A DNA stretch of 52,536 nucleotides, from the NCBI GenBank assembly GCA_051648405.1, contig JBOFFC010000013.1, positions 1 through 52,536 of the forward strand, given 5' to 3'. Shown piece by piece: positions 43,787-52,023 of this stretch; within the stretch, counting starts at the first letter, position 1; each line of letters begins with the position of its first letter. A model generated the notes under the pieces. That model was not told where the DNA came from and made no database searches. It saw only the letters and a list, made by a program, of their open reading frames with translations. A program made the position numbers and the translations under genes. This DNA comes from JBOFFC01 sp051648405 (GTDB lineage: Bacteria; Planctomycetota; Planctomycetia; Pirellulales; Lacipirellulaceae).

Positions 43787-44812
43787 TCAGTTCGCCGTCA
43801 CCAACCGGCCCTTGCGGAACGCCTCGGCCATCGCGCGGGGGACCTCGGCTTGGGCGAGGACCACTTCGCCGCGCTTGAGGGCGACTTCGGCCTTCATCTC
43901 TTGCTCGCGGGCGATCGCGTTTGCGCGGCGCTGTTCGGCCATCGCTTGCGCGCGGCGCGTGTCGGCCTCGGCCTGATCGACTTGCAGACGGGCGCCGATG
44001 TTCTCGCCGATGTCGATGTCGGCGATGTCGATCGACACGATCTCGAACGCCGTGTGCGCGTCGAGGCCCCGGTTGAGCACCGCCTTCGAGATCCGGTCGG
44101 GGTTCTCCATCACCTGCAGGTGGTCTTCGGCCGAGCCGATCGCGGTGATGATCCCCTCGCCGACGCGGGCGATGATCGTTTCTTCGGTCGCGCCCCCGAT
44201 GAGCTGCTTGAGGTTCGTGCGGACCGTGACGCGGGCCCGCACCTTGAGCTCGACGCCGTTCTTGGCGACGGCGCTAAGCGTGGTGCGCGGGGACTTTTCC
44301 GGGTCGGGGCAGTCGATGACCTTCGGGTAGACGCTCGTCTTGACGGCGTCGAGCACGTCGCGGCCGGCTAGGTCGATCGCCGCGGCGCGGTCGAAGTCCA
44401 GGTCGATGTCGGCCCGCTGCGCGGCGATGATCGCGTTGATCACCCGCGGCACGTTCCCCCCGGCGAGGTAGTGCGCCTCGAGCCGCCGTGTGTTGATCCC
44501 CTCCGAGCCGTCGGCGCTGACCCCCGACTGCTTCGCCTGGATCAGCGCCTCGATGATCGTCCGCGGCTGCACCTGGCGCAGGCTCATGAAGACCAGCGTG
44601 AAGGGGTTCACGGGGGCGTTCGACATGTAGGCCTGCAACCACAGCTTCCCGTAGCTGATCACGAACACGATGAAGAAGACGACCAGCGCCAAGATGGCGA
44701 GCGCCACCAGCGCGTAGACGATGCGGTTGCCCCCCATGGGATCGACCGGGGGCGCCTGGGCCATGAGCGGCGTCATCCAGAGGGGCAGGGCGCCGGCGAG
44801 GCTGTGAGTCAT
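43787..44812 (-). CDS. floA: Flotillin-like protein FloA
   Basis: This 341-residue SPFH-domain protein has one N-terminal membrane segment (about residues 30-54, IVYALVALAILALVVFFIVF), then the FloA core: NAPVNPFTLVFMSLRQVQPRTIIEALIQAKQSG, EAHYLAGGNVPRVINAIIAAQRADIDLDFDRAAAIDLAGRDVL, and a C-terminal coiled coil rich in Ala/Glu (RAQAMAEQRRANAIAREQEMKAEVA). The SPFH pattern and length are typical. FloA organises functional membrane microdomains in Bacillus; here it is part of a family common in Planctomycetes. The start is the ATG at 44812; 69 open upstream codons lack conservation. It is divergent from the 45043 gene, 230 bases apart. Confidence 0.93.
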   Translation of the reverse strand: MTHSLAGALPLWMTPLMAQAPPVDPMGGNRIVYALVALAILALVVFFIVFVISYGKLWLQAYMSNAPVNPFTLVFMSLRQVQPRTIIEALIQAKQSGVSADGSEGINTRRLEAHYLAGGNVPRVINAIIAAQRADIDLDFDRAAAIDLAGRDVLDAVKTSVYPKVIDCPDPEKSPRTTLSAVAKNGVELKVRARVTVRTNLKQLIGGATEETIIARVGEGIITAIGSAEDHLQVMENPDRISKAVLNRGLDAHTAFEIVSIDIADIDIGENIGARLQVDQAEADTRRAQAMAEQRRANAIAREQEMKAEVALKRGEVVLAQAEVPRAMAEAFRKGRLVTAN

Positions 44813-45042
44813 GACGTGGGCCGGTGAGGCGGGATCGGGTGGTCGCAGGCTTTGACTGTACCTCCGCGGCGCGGCGTGGAAAAGCAGCGAAGATGCGAGG
44901 GGCGTGGAACGCCCGTAGGCCGGTGCTCCTTCGGGAGCGGGCGCGGTTTTTCCGCCCCGAGGGGGCTTCGCCGTCGAACAAGTCAGTCGGATCGCACCGG
45001 GGGCGGCGCGCGTCGGCACTCGGGTTCGGACAGGAGTGGACG

Positions 45043-45669
45043 ATGGCCGGCGGAATCCTTGAGGTCTTGGGGCTTTCGCCGGTACAGGGGAGCCGTGCGA
45101 TCCCTGCGGGTGAACTCCTAGAGAAGTTCCGGCAGGAGATCGGCGCGCTCAACGTCGATGTTCGGGTCGCCGCCGGCCACGCGAAGGCGGGGGATTTCCA
45201 GCACCTCGACGCCCAGCGGTCGATGCTTTTCGACGCCTTCCACAAGGTCGCGACGGCGGGGTCCGGCGGCGGGAGTGGGTCCGACCGCTTGTTCGCGGCG
45301 GTTTCGCAGGTCACGGGGAAGGCGTCGGCCGTTGCGGCGGACGCCGTTGCGGGCCGCGACGAGTGGGCGAAGCGGGAACGAGCGTTCGACGGCGCAGAGG
45401 CGCAGGTCAACGCCCTCGAAGACGCCCAACACCCGAAGGCTGGCACGCTGCGCAAGGTCCTCGAAACGATCCGCGCTCGGGCGAACGAGCTCCGCTACGG
45501 CGAGGCGTCAGCGTCGCTCGACCAGTTGTTGCCGAAACTACCGGAGCTAAGCGACCCAACGCCCACTCCCGGCGACCAATCCCGATCCAAGGAGCAGTTC
45601 TTGGCCGAGCTGGAGGCGTTGGAGAAGGCGATCGAGCAACTGATGTCGGATCACGCAGTCGCAGTCTAG
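45043..45669 (+). CDS. Unknown helical protein; stop codon lies in the MITE-like element
   Basis: The 208-residue protein is helical throughout (LLEKFRQEIGALNVDVRVAAG, then AKRERAFDGAEAQVNALEDAQ and LAELEALEKAIEQLMSDHAVAV). There is no signal peptide or membrane helix. I do not recognise the family. The stop TAG at 45667-45669 lies within the left end of the palindromic element at 45666-45823, so the original C-terminus may have been cut short by insertion. The next gene is the pentein-like protein, 184 bases downstream on the same strand. Its position suggests a link to that system, but this is inference. ATG at 45043. Confidence 0.6.
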   Translation: MAGGILEVLGLSPVQGSRAIPAGELLEKFRQEIGALNVDVRVAAGHAKAGDFQHLDAQRSMLFDAFHKVATAGSGGGSGSDRLFAAVSQVTGKASAVAADAVAGRDEWAKRERAFDGAEAQVNALEDAQHPKAGTLRKVLETIRARANELRYGEASASLDQLLPKLPELSDPTPTPGDQSRSKEQFLAELEALEKAIEQLMSDHAVAV

Positions 45670-45823
45670 CAGCCTGTTGATTTTTCGACAGGCTGCGTCG
45701 GCGCAGGGAGGCGACGTCGAAAGCTTGGCGCTTTCGCCGCGGTTTCGCGAGCCGCGAGCGGCTCGCCCGTGAGCTTGGCGAGGTTGAAAAACGTTACGAC
45801 GGCGTTTTTCAACAGGCTGCTAG
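45666..45823. mobile_element. 158-bp palindromic MITE-like element
   Basis: Perfect 14-bp terminal inverted repeats: CTAGCAGCCTGTTG (45666-45679) and CAACAGGCTGCTAG (45810-45823). Inside are a hairpin CAGCCTGT/ACAGGCTG at the left end, GCGAGCCG-CGAG-CGGCTCGC (45747-45766) and GTTGAAAAACG/CGTTTTTCAAC at the right end. Similar ends are, as I recall, common in bacterial non-autonomous elements. No reading frame for a transposase exists inside. It sits between the 45043 gene and the pentein-like gene and provides the former's stop. Confidence 0.75.
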
Positions 45824-45853
45824 GCTGAGCCACAGTAGACCATCCCGAGTTCA

Positions 45854-47914
45854 ATGCCACCTCTGGCGACCATGGGCGATCCACTCGAGAAACAGGTCGC
45901 CGACTTGGGCGGCCAGTATCTGCAATTGTTCGCCACCGCGGCGGCCGACTTGCAGATCGACGCCGCCGAGCGGAAGCGACTGGACGCCGTCGGCGACAAG
46001 ATCGCCAAGCTCCGTGCGCAGCTGAGGCAGAAGTCGATTGACAGCGTCGTGGGGACCCTGAAGACCGACCCCGCGCAGCTGAAGAAGTTCCAGCAGCAGA
46101 TCAAGGCCCTGCCCGTCGACGCCCAGGCGGTCGCGGCCGACGTGCTCGAGACGATGTACAAGACGCCCCGTCCCCCCGACGAGCTCGATCGACTCCGCAA
46201 GTCGATGGCTTCCCTGTCGGCAGACAAGGGGATGGCCGTCGGCAAGGCGCTCAATCAGATCGGTGTCTACCTGCCGAATCTGAAGCCCGATTCGCCCGGC
46301 GCCGAGGACGCCAGCGCGCGAATCAAGAAGGTCCACATGTCGGGCGACTACGGCGCCGACCGTGTGCAAGCCGACTACATCCGCGACATCATTCGGCAAG
46401 CGAAGGCCGAGAAGTTCAAGGTTGTGTTGCAAGTCGTCCGCGGCACGGACACGGTCGCCTTGCTGGATCAGATCGCCCGGGACATGGCGGGGACGGTCGC
46501 CGACGTGAGCGAGCTGAAGCTGTACTGTGAGGTGCTGGAGGCGGACCGCACCGACTACGTGTGGGCCGAAGACAACAAGTGGCTCACTGCCGACGGCGCC
46601 ACCGTGCGGACTTCACCGAAGTTGTCGGACGTGACGTTCGACAAGCTGAGCAAGTTCACCGGCGCACTCGACCTGAAGCCCGGCCAAGCGGGGTACTCCC
46701 GCGAGGGACACCACGCGGCGGGACCCTCGGCAGACCCCGGGAACAACCAGTTCCCCGCCGGACTCGTCGATGAAGGCGCCGCTCAAGGGGCCGTGTCGGG
46801 TAGGAACGAGCACCTGAGCGCCGAGGCCCTGGCTCGCGCGACTGGCAAGACCGTCGTCACGACCCGTACCTACAACGAAGGGGGAAACATGCTGGCGGGC
46901 GCCATGCCCAACGGCCAACCCTACGCCGTCATCGGTCGCGACGGGTTGCTCCTCTCGGCGTTTCACCTGCAAGAGACGTTCGACGCCGATCCGACGAAGG
47001 CGCCCGAGTTCGCGAACGCCAACGTCGATAGCCGGGTCAAGTCGATGACGTTCGACGGCAACGAGGTCAGCCAAACGATCAAGCGACTGCAGGCGTCGGG
47101 GGCGATGCCCGCCGGGGCCGACGCCGCTCGGCAGCAGAAAGAAGCCAAGGCGTTCCTCGCGAAGCTCGACATCGTGAAGGACATCTTCGCCGCCGACACC
47201 AAAGTGCCGCGCGACCAGTTGATCTTCGTCGCGCAGCCCGATTTTCACATCGACATGCACATGCGGCCCCTCGGCCCGGGTCAGGTGATGATCAACGACT
47301 TCGACGCCAACATCAAGCTGATCGACGACGCGCTCAAGCTGGCTGCCAAAGGCTCGTGGGAAGAGTCCGAACTCAAGAACATGCGCGATCACGCCGCCCA
47401 GATAAAGAAGGTCCTGGGGCCGGTCATGGACGAGATCAAAAAGCAGTGCAAGTCAGGCGGACTGGATGTCGTGCCCGCGCCGGGCGTGATGGAAGGTCAG
47501 TACGAGAAGGCTACGGTTGCATCGACCTCCCGTGTGGGGCGTTACCTGGGCCTCTCTGCCGACAAAGACTTCACGCGGGCGGAACTCGGTAAAGCCCTGA
47601 TCGCGAAGGCGGGTGGCGCGCCCAGCGACAGTGTTCGACGGGCGTTCGACGAGACACTCGACGACATGTACACGCGTCACGTCAACTTCATGAACGCGAT
47701 CCCCGGCACGACGAGCGGCTCGAATCAGCAATTCTACGCGACGAACTCGACCAGCGTCGGGCCCCTACAGAAGGCGTACGAGAACTACCTGAAGTCGCGC
47801 GGCGTAGAGAAAGTCTACTGGATCGGCGACGACGGCGGGGGTAACGCCCGCCGCAGCACGTCGGAGCAATCGTTGCAAGCGATGGGAGGGCTTGACTGCC
47901 GTGAAAACCACTAG
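45854..47914 (+). CDS. Pentein-fold (deiminase-like) protein with helical N-terminal domain
   Basis: The 686-residue protein has a helical N-terminus (residues 1-140, AADLQIDAAERKRLD and LKKFQQQIKAL). From about 155 it follows the order of guanidino-modifying pentein enzymes: VWAEDN (Asp240), YNEGGN (342-345), FHIDMHM (His465, Asp467) and, at the very C-terminus, GGLDCREN with Cys682. Peptidylarginine and agmatine deiminases use Asp, His-x-Asp and a C-terminal Cys in this order. The segment from HVNFMNAIP to YENYLKSRGVEKVYWIGDD (about 609-660) also fits the pentein end. The usual HC before the Cys is DC, and spacing is larger than in PADs. No signal peptide is seen. The lipoprotein gene overlaps its 3' end. 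Confidence 0.65.
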   Translation: MPPLATMGDPLEKQVADLGGQYLQLFATAAADLQIDAAERKRLDAVGDKIAKLRAQLRQKSIDSVVGTLKTDPAQLKKFQQQIKALPVDAQAVAADVLETMYKTPRPPDELDRLRKSMASLSADKGMAVGKALNQIGVYLPNLKPDSPGAEDASARIKKVHMSGDYGADRVQADYIRDIIRQAKAEKFKVVLQVVRGTDTVALLDQIARDMAGTVADVSELKLYCEVLEADRTDYVWAEDNKWLTADGATVRTSPKLSDVTFDKLSKFTGALDLKPGQAGYSREGHHAAGPSADPGNNQFPAGLVDEGAAQGAVSGRNEHLSAEALARATGKTVVTTRTYNEGGNMLAGAMPNGQPYAVIGRDGLLLSAFHLQETFDADPTKAPEFANANVDSRVKSMTFDGNEVSQTIKRLQASGAMPAGADAARQQKEAKAFLAKLDIVKDIFAADTKVPRDQLIFVAQPDFHIDMHMRPLGPGQVMINDFDANIKLIDDALKLAAKGSWEESELKNMRDHAAQIKKVLGPVMDEIKKQCKSGGLDVVPAPGVMEGQYEKATVASTSRVGRYLGLSADKDFTRAELGKALIAKAGGAPSDSVRRAFDETLDDMYTRHVNFMNAIPGTTSGSNQQFYATNSTSVGPLQKAYENYLKSRGVEKVYWIGDDGGGNARRSTSEQSLQAMGGLDCRENH

Positions 47915-48341
47915 TGCGCTGCTGGCGCTCGGGTGCCTCGTCGGTTGCGAGCGAGACACGCCCCCCCTCACACTGTCCGCAGCTCCATCGCCATCGGTAG
48001 AGCAGAGCAAGGAGACCGACGCCGTGAACACGAATTACAGTGGGAACGAGCTCCCTAGTTTGAACGTGCTCGCCCTCAGTGCGGCGGTGCCGGTAGAACG
48101 ACTCCCCTCGCTGCTGCAGCGGCGGCTTGCGCTGGCAGACCCGACCGTCGCCCCCGGTGAAGTGGCCGTGCTGGACGCTGCCGCGCGTCGTCAGGTGCTG
48201 ACGGCAGTTCGACAAGGATTGCAGCACTACGAGAAGGAAGCGCTGAAGTCGCGTGCTCGCACGAACCCCGCGCAACGGAACGCGGAGCAGTTGGAGCGGT
48301 TTCTGGCGGCCGTCGAAGCGGCCACAAAGGGGAGCGAGTAG
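47901..48341 (+). CDS. Small lipoprotein overlapping the pentein gene
   Basis: The 146-residue protein starts at the GTG at 47901 (a TTG at 47892 is an alternative), overlapping the pentein gene's end by 14 bases in another frame, so translation is probably coupled. A short signal peptide ends in the lipobox LVGC with Cys16 (CLVGCERDT). The mature part has a polar start, then helices (VPVERLPSLLQRRLALADP and LDAAARRQVLTAVRQGLQHYEKEALKS). I do not recognise the family. Localised to the periplasm or outer membrane, it could be a partner or an immunity factor of the pentein protein; that is inference from position only. Confidence 0.7.
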   Translation: MKTTSALLALGCLVGCERDTPPLTLSAAPSPSVEQSKETDAVNTNYSGNELPSLNVLALSAAVPVERLPSLLQRRLALADPTVAPGEVAVLDAAARRQVLTAVRQGLQHYEKEALKSRARTNPAQRNAEQLERFLAAVEAATKGSE

Positions 48342-48396
48342 CCGGGCTCTCGCGATAGCCCACCGCGCGGGCGTTTCTCGACAGCGACTAACGTAG

Positions 48397-48413
48397 CGAG
48401 CCGTTGCGGCTCG
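48397..48413. terminator. CGAGCCG/CGGCTCG hairpin at the end of the lipoprotein gene
   Basis: CGAGCCG (48397-48403), TTG and CGGCTCG (48407-48413) form a perfect 7-bp hairpin 56 bases after the lipoprotein stop and before the convergent MscS gene end. The same stem sequence is inside the MITE-like element (45747-45766), and the reversed one is at 30728-30745. No T tract follows, so terminator function is a guess. Confidence 0.5.
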
Positions 48414-48489
48414 TTCGTGACCGGACGCCACTCCACGGGGGGAACCGTCGCGGAGCCCTGCAACGGGCGCCGGGCTGGCCCCCGCCCAC

Positions 48490-50319
48490 TCAGTCCAGCC
48501 GCGTCTGCCCCGGGAACGTCACGCGCCCGGGGCGGTCTTGGTAGTTGAGCAGATCGCCCGCAATCTGCGCGGCGGCCGCCTGGCCGGTCCGGAGCGGGTC
48601 CGTGGGCTCGTGCGGCGCAGGGGGCTCGTGGCCGCGGAACAAGTGGACGGTCTGCGTGGGGTAGGCGAACTCGACGTCGAGCTCCCGCGCAAGCCGCAGC
48701 ACGTCGGCGAGCAGCCGGTGGCGCTCGCGCAGCTCGGTCGGCCAGTCGGTGGTGTCGAAGAAGACCACCAGCAGCACGTCGAGCGAGCTCGGCCCCAGGT
48801 CATTCAGCGCCGCGATGTACAGGTCCTTGCGCGTGTGGGGGTGGCGGCGAATGAGCTCGCGGATCCCCTCGCAGAAGGCGTCGATCCGCTCGGGGGACGT
48901 GTCGTAGTCCAGCGACAGCGTGGTCCGCAGCCGGCGGTAGCGCCTCCGCCCGAGGTTATCGACCGACGCCGCGGCGAGCTTGCTGTTGGGGAGCGTCACC
49001 TGCGAGTTCATGCCGGTCCGCAGACGCGTGCTGCGGAAGCCGACCGCTTCGACTTCGCCCTCGATGCCGTCGGCGATGATCAGGTCCCCGACCTCGAACG
49101 GGCGGTCGAGCAGCACCATCACCGAGCCGAAGAAGTTCGTCAGCGTTTCTTGCGACGCCAGCGCGATCGCGATGCCGCCGATCCCGAGGCCCCCGAGCAG
49201 GCTGTAGGGGAGCTCGACGTCGAACGCCGACACCACCGCCACGAGCCCGGCGATCACGGCGACGATCTTGGTGACCGACGACATCAGCGGCACGACCATG
49301 TCGTCGAACCGTCCGTCGGTGCGCTGCGCGCGGCGGGCCAGGAACTTGGCGACGATATCGACGACGGCGAACGTTGCGGCGACCGCCGCGAAGATCGTCA
49401 CCAGCTTCACCACGACCGCCAGGACATTGGTCACCCCTAGCGGGAAGCCGATCAGTTGCGCGCCGTAGTACCACGTGGCGGCGTGCGCGAGCCGGCCGAC
49501 CGGCCGCCAGACGCCGATCGTCGATTGCGATTCGGCGGCTTGGTCTTGCGTGTCGTAGCGCCGAAGTGCGAAGTCGCCGAGGGCCGTCAGGACTGCGCGC
49601 GTCAGCAGGTCGAGCCCCCGCCCCAGCACGGCGAGCGCCAGCAGGCAGAGCCACTGGTACGACGGGAGCCACAGCAGCGTGCTCCGCAGGCGTTCGGGGA
49701 ACTGGCGGCGCAGCCACACGTTCCACGGCTCGGTCGTCTTCTCGTCGCGGGGCGCGCGGCCGACCTTAGGGGTGGCGTCGGTCTTCGCGAACAGCGTTTC
49801 GATCTGGGCGACCGTCGCGGCGCTGAACCGCCACCGCCCCTCGGCGTTGCGTTCGAGCGCCAGCGCGCCGGCGTCGGGGCTCGGGTAGCGGCCGAGTTTG
49901 TCGAGTGACCAGGGGCTTTCGGTGTCCGCTGCGTCGGGGACCGCGGCGAGGGGGTCGGCCGCCTCGGGAGCGGGAGGCCACTGCAGGCCGACGCCCCCCT
50001 CGCGCTCGATCCGCACCAGCCGCTGGACTACCTGGTAGAGCTGGTAGGCCAGGTCAGGCCCGCGGGTGGCGGCCGCCTCGGAGGTCAGCTCCGAGAGGTC
50101 CAGCAGTTGGGCCGCCTTCTTCTTCTTGTCGGCCGCCATCCGATCGAGGAACGCTCGGAGCGCCTTACGAGGCGTGGCCTGCTCGGCCGGGACCTCGGGG
50201 GGGGCCGCCTTGGCCGGCTCGGCGGGGGGGTCGGTCGACTGCCCGCTCGCCGGCGGCATGGCGCACGTCAGGCAGGCAAGCGCCACGGCCATCGCCGCCA
50301 GGCGCCGCGCGCAGGGCAA
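48490..50319 (-). CDS. MscS-family mechanosensitive channel
   Basis: The protein (609 residues from a TTG at 50319) has a signal peptide (LAAMAVALACLTCAMPPASGQ, read in parts), an N-terminal periplasmic region with a lysine-rich helix (ADKKKKAAQLLDL), several membrane helices and the MscS pore segment LGGLGIGGIAIALASQETLTNFFGSVMVLLDRPFEVGDLI (read in parts, from about residue 370). The beta domain (GEVEAVGFRSTRLRTG, VTLPNSKLAAASVDN) follows, then the C-terminal alpha/beta domain. It would release solutes on membrane tension. The start is uncertain: the frame is open to 50580, and an ATG lies eight residues later. It is convergent with the lipoprotein gene and divergent from the DUF1559 gene. 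Confidence 0.88.
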   Translation of the reverse strand: MPCARRLAAMAVALACLTCAMPPASGQSTDPPAEPAKAAPPEVPAEQATPRKALRAFLDRMAADKKKKAAQLLDLSELTSEAAATRGPDLAYQLYQVVQRLVRIEREGGVGLQWPPAPEAADPLAAVPDAADTESPWSLDKLGRYPSPDAGALALERNAEGRWRFSAATVAQIETLFAKTDATPKVGRAPRDEKTTEPWNVWLRRQFPERLRSTLLWLPSYQWLCLLALAVLGRGLDLLTRAVLTALGDFALRRYDTQDQAAESQSTIGVWRPVGRLAHAATWYYGAQLIGFPLGVTNVLAVVVKLVTIFAAVAATFAVVDIVAKFLARRAQRTDGRFDDMVVPLMSSVTKIVAVIAGLVAVVSAFDVELPYSLLGGLGIGGIAIALASQETLTNFFGSVMVLLDRPFEVGDLIIADGIEGEVEAVGFRSTRLRTGMNSQVTLPNSKLAAASVDNLGRRRYRRLRTTLSLDYDTSPERIDAFCEGIRELIRRHPHTRKDLYIAALNDLGPSSLDVLLVVFFDTTDWPTELRERHRLLADVLRLARELDVEFAYPTQTVHLFRGHEPPAPHEPTDPLRTGQAAAAQIAGDLLNYQDRPGRVTFPGQTRLD

Positions 50320-50675
50320 CCAAGAGCAGCGCAGCCACGACCGGAGGCCGGGAGGCGCAACGGGTGAGCGGTAGGGGGAGCTCAATTGCGTGCCGGGGCG
50401 GGGTTGGGGGGTCTCGGAGCCGCTTGCTGGTAATTTCCGGAGAGCGCAGCGATACTTTAGGCGCTCGACTCGCCGCGTCGGGCAAGCCCCCTCGGGGGGC
50501 CGCGCGGCGCCTGAGTCGGGCGAGTCGATCGATTCGGGAGGGTTGCTAGCGTCGTGCGACAAGCGTCGCGCGGCCTCCAACTCTCAACCCGCGGGCCAGC
50601 GGGAAACGCGTGCTGCTCGTCCCCGTCGTGAACCATCGGCCCCCGTAGCGCCCCTAGCGGCCAAGGAACTCTGCG

Positions 50676-51920
50676 ATGCGAAACCCCTCGCCCGCCATCG
50701 GATCGCCCCTCGCGGGTTCGCCCGCAGGTGGACCTCGCCTCGAACGCGTCCGTCGCGGTTTCACGCTTGTCGAGCTGCTGGTGGTGATCGCCATCATCGG
50801 CGTGCTGATGGGGCTGCTGATCCCCGCCGTGCAATCGGCCCGCGCCGCGGCGCGGAACGCGACCTGCCAGAACAACCTGAAGCAGCTCGGCACGGCGCTG
50901 ATCAGCTACTCGACGAGCAAGCAGGCGCTGCCCGGGTACGTGCAGCCGTTGCAGCGTAGTGCGAACCCGAGCAATAACAGGAAGTCGTATGTGACGGTTG
51001 TTTTTCCGCCAGATGGGCCCAGGTTTCTTCCGGTAGAGTTCGCCGATGCGGACGAAGAGGCAACGGTGCGGCGCCAGTCGCTCGTCAGTTGGGCCGGCGT
51101 GATCCTTCCGCAGCTGGAACGCGCGGACATCTTTGACAACTTGCTCGACGGCTCGATCACGGCAGCGGCAATCAACAGCGGTGACGAGCGCGGGCCAATC
51201 CGCCCGCTTGAGAACCTCGTTTGCCCGGCCGACGACGACTTGGCCAGCCTGACAGAAATGCCGGGGATGACCTACGTCGTGAACGCGGGAGGGTGGGACC
51301 GCAATACGGCGGGTCAGTACATCAATCCTGGATACTCTGGTACGCCGGCGCAGGGAGACACGAAGGACAACGGCGTTTTCCACAACTTGTCGCTCTCCTC
51401 TTCGCCGGTACAGACTCGCCTCGGCGGGAAGTCAGACGGGGCCGCGATGACTTTCATGCTTTCGGAGAATGTTCACAAGGAGATGGAGGACCTCCAGTAC
51501 ACCTGGCTTGGGGTGTCGCAGCCGTCCGAAAGAGTTCTTTCAACAACTCAGTTTGTGAACACCCCCATGGGGGGCGAGCAGCAGTTCGGTATGGTGTGGG
51601 TAGTGAACCTGCAACCGGCGGCCGGCGGCGGCATTCAAGATCAAGAGCCCTTCAACAGCGACGGCGGCGGGATTTTGCGTGATCCCTCAAACCCGCGGTT
51701 CGCCCGCCCGTCGAGTGGGCATCCTGGAGGGTTGTTCAACGTCGTGTTCCTCGACGGGCACAGCGACTCGATCGACCCGGGAGTCGATTACTCGGTCTAC
51801 CAGCGACTGATGACCGTCAACGGCCGCGACTGTGTCAATCCCGCGGACCACCGCGATCCACAGCCTCCTGCGATCCAAGCGTTCCGCGCGAAGCCGCCGC
51901 TGGTCGAGAAGGACTTCTGA
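50676..51920 (+). CDS. DUF1559 prepilin-like protein
   Basis: The 414-residue protein has a type IV prepilin N-terminus: a leader ending in RRG, then FTLVELLVVIAIIGVLMGLLIPAVQSARAAARNATCQNNLKQL (residues 28-72, read in parts), and the planctomycete DUF1559 domain. The C-terminal motif GHPGGLFNVVFLDGHSDSI is the family's H-x-G-G...F-x-D-G-H box (about 345-365). These proteins are abundant in Planctomycetes and are thought to be pseudopilins or matrix components, exported and cleaved by a prepilin peptidase after Gly. ATG at 50676. It is followed by smpB. Confidence 0.95.
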   Translation: MRNPSPAIGSPLAGSPAGGPRLERVRRGFTLVELLVVIAIIGVLMGLLIPAVQSARAAARNATCQNNLKQLGTALISYSTSKQALPGYVQPLQRSANPSNNRKSYVTVVFPPDGPRFLPVEFADADEEATVRRQSLVSWAGVILPQLERADIFDNLLDGSITAAAINSGDERGPIRPLENLVCPADDDLASLTEMPGMTYVVNAGGWDRNTAGQYINPGYSGTPAQGDTKDNGVFHNLSLSSSPVQTRLGGKSDGAAMTFMLSENVHKEMEDLQYTWLGVSQPSERVLSTTQFVNTPMGGEQQFGMVWVVNLQPAAGGGIQDQEPFNSDGGGILRDPSNPRFARPSSGHPGGLFNVVFLDGHSDSIDPGVDYSVYQRLMTVNGRDCVNPADHRDPQPPAIQAFRAKPPLVEKDF

Positions 51921-52023
51921 TCCAGCGATTTTCGGACCAACCCCCGCAGCCGCCGGCGCCAATCGTCGGCGGCTGCGTTGTTTCCGCCGCGTCGTTTCTG
52001 CTCTCGTACTACCGAGGTGTTCC

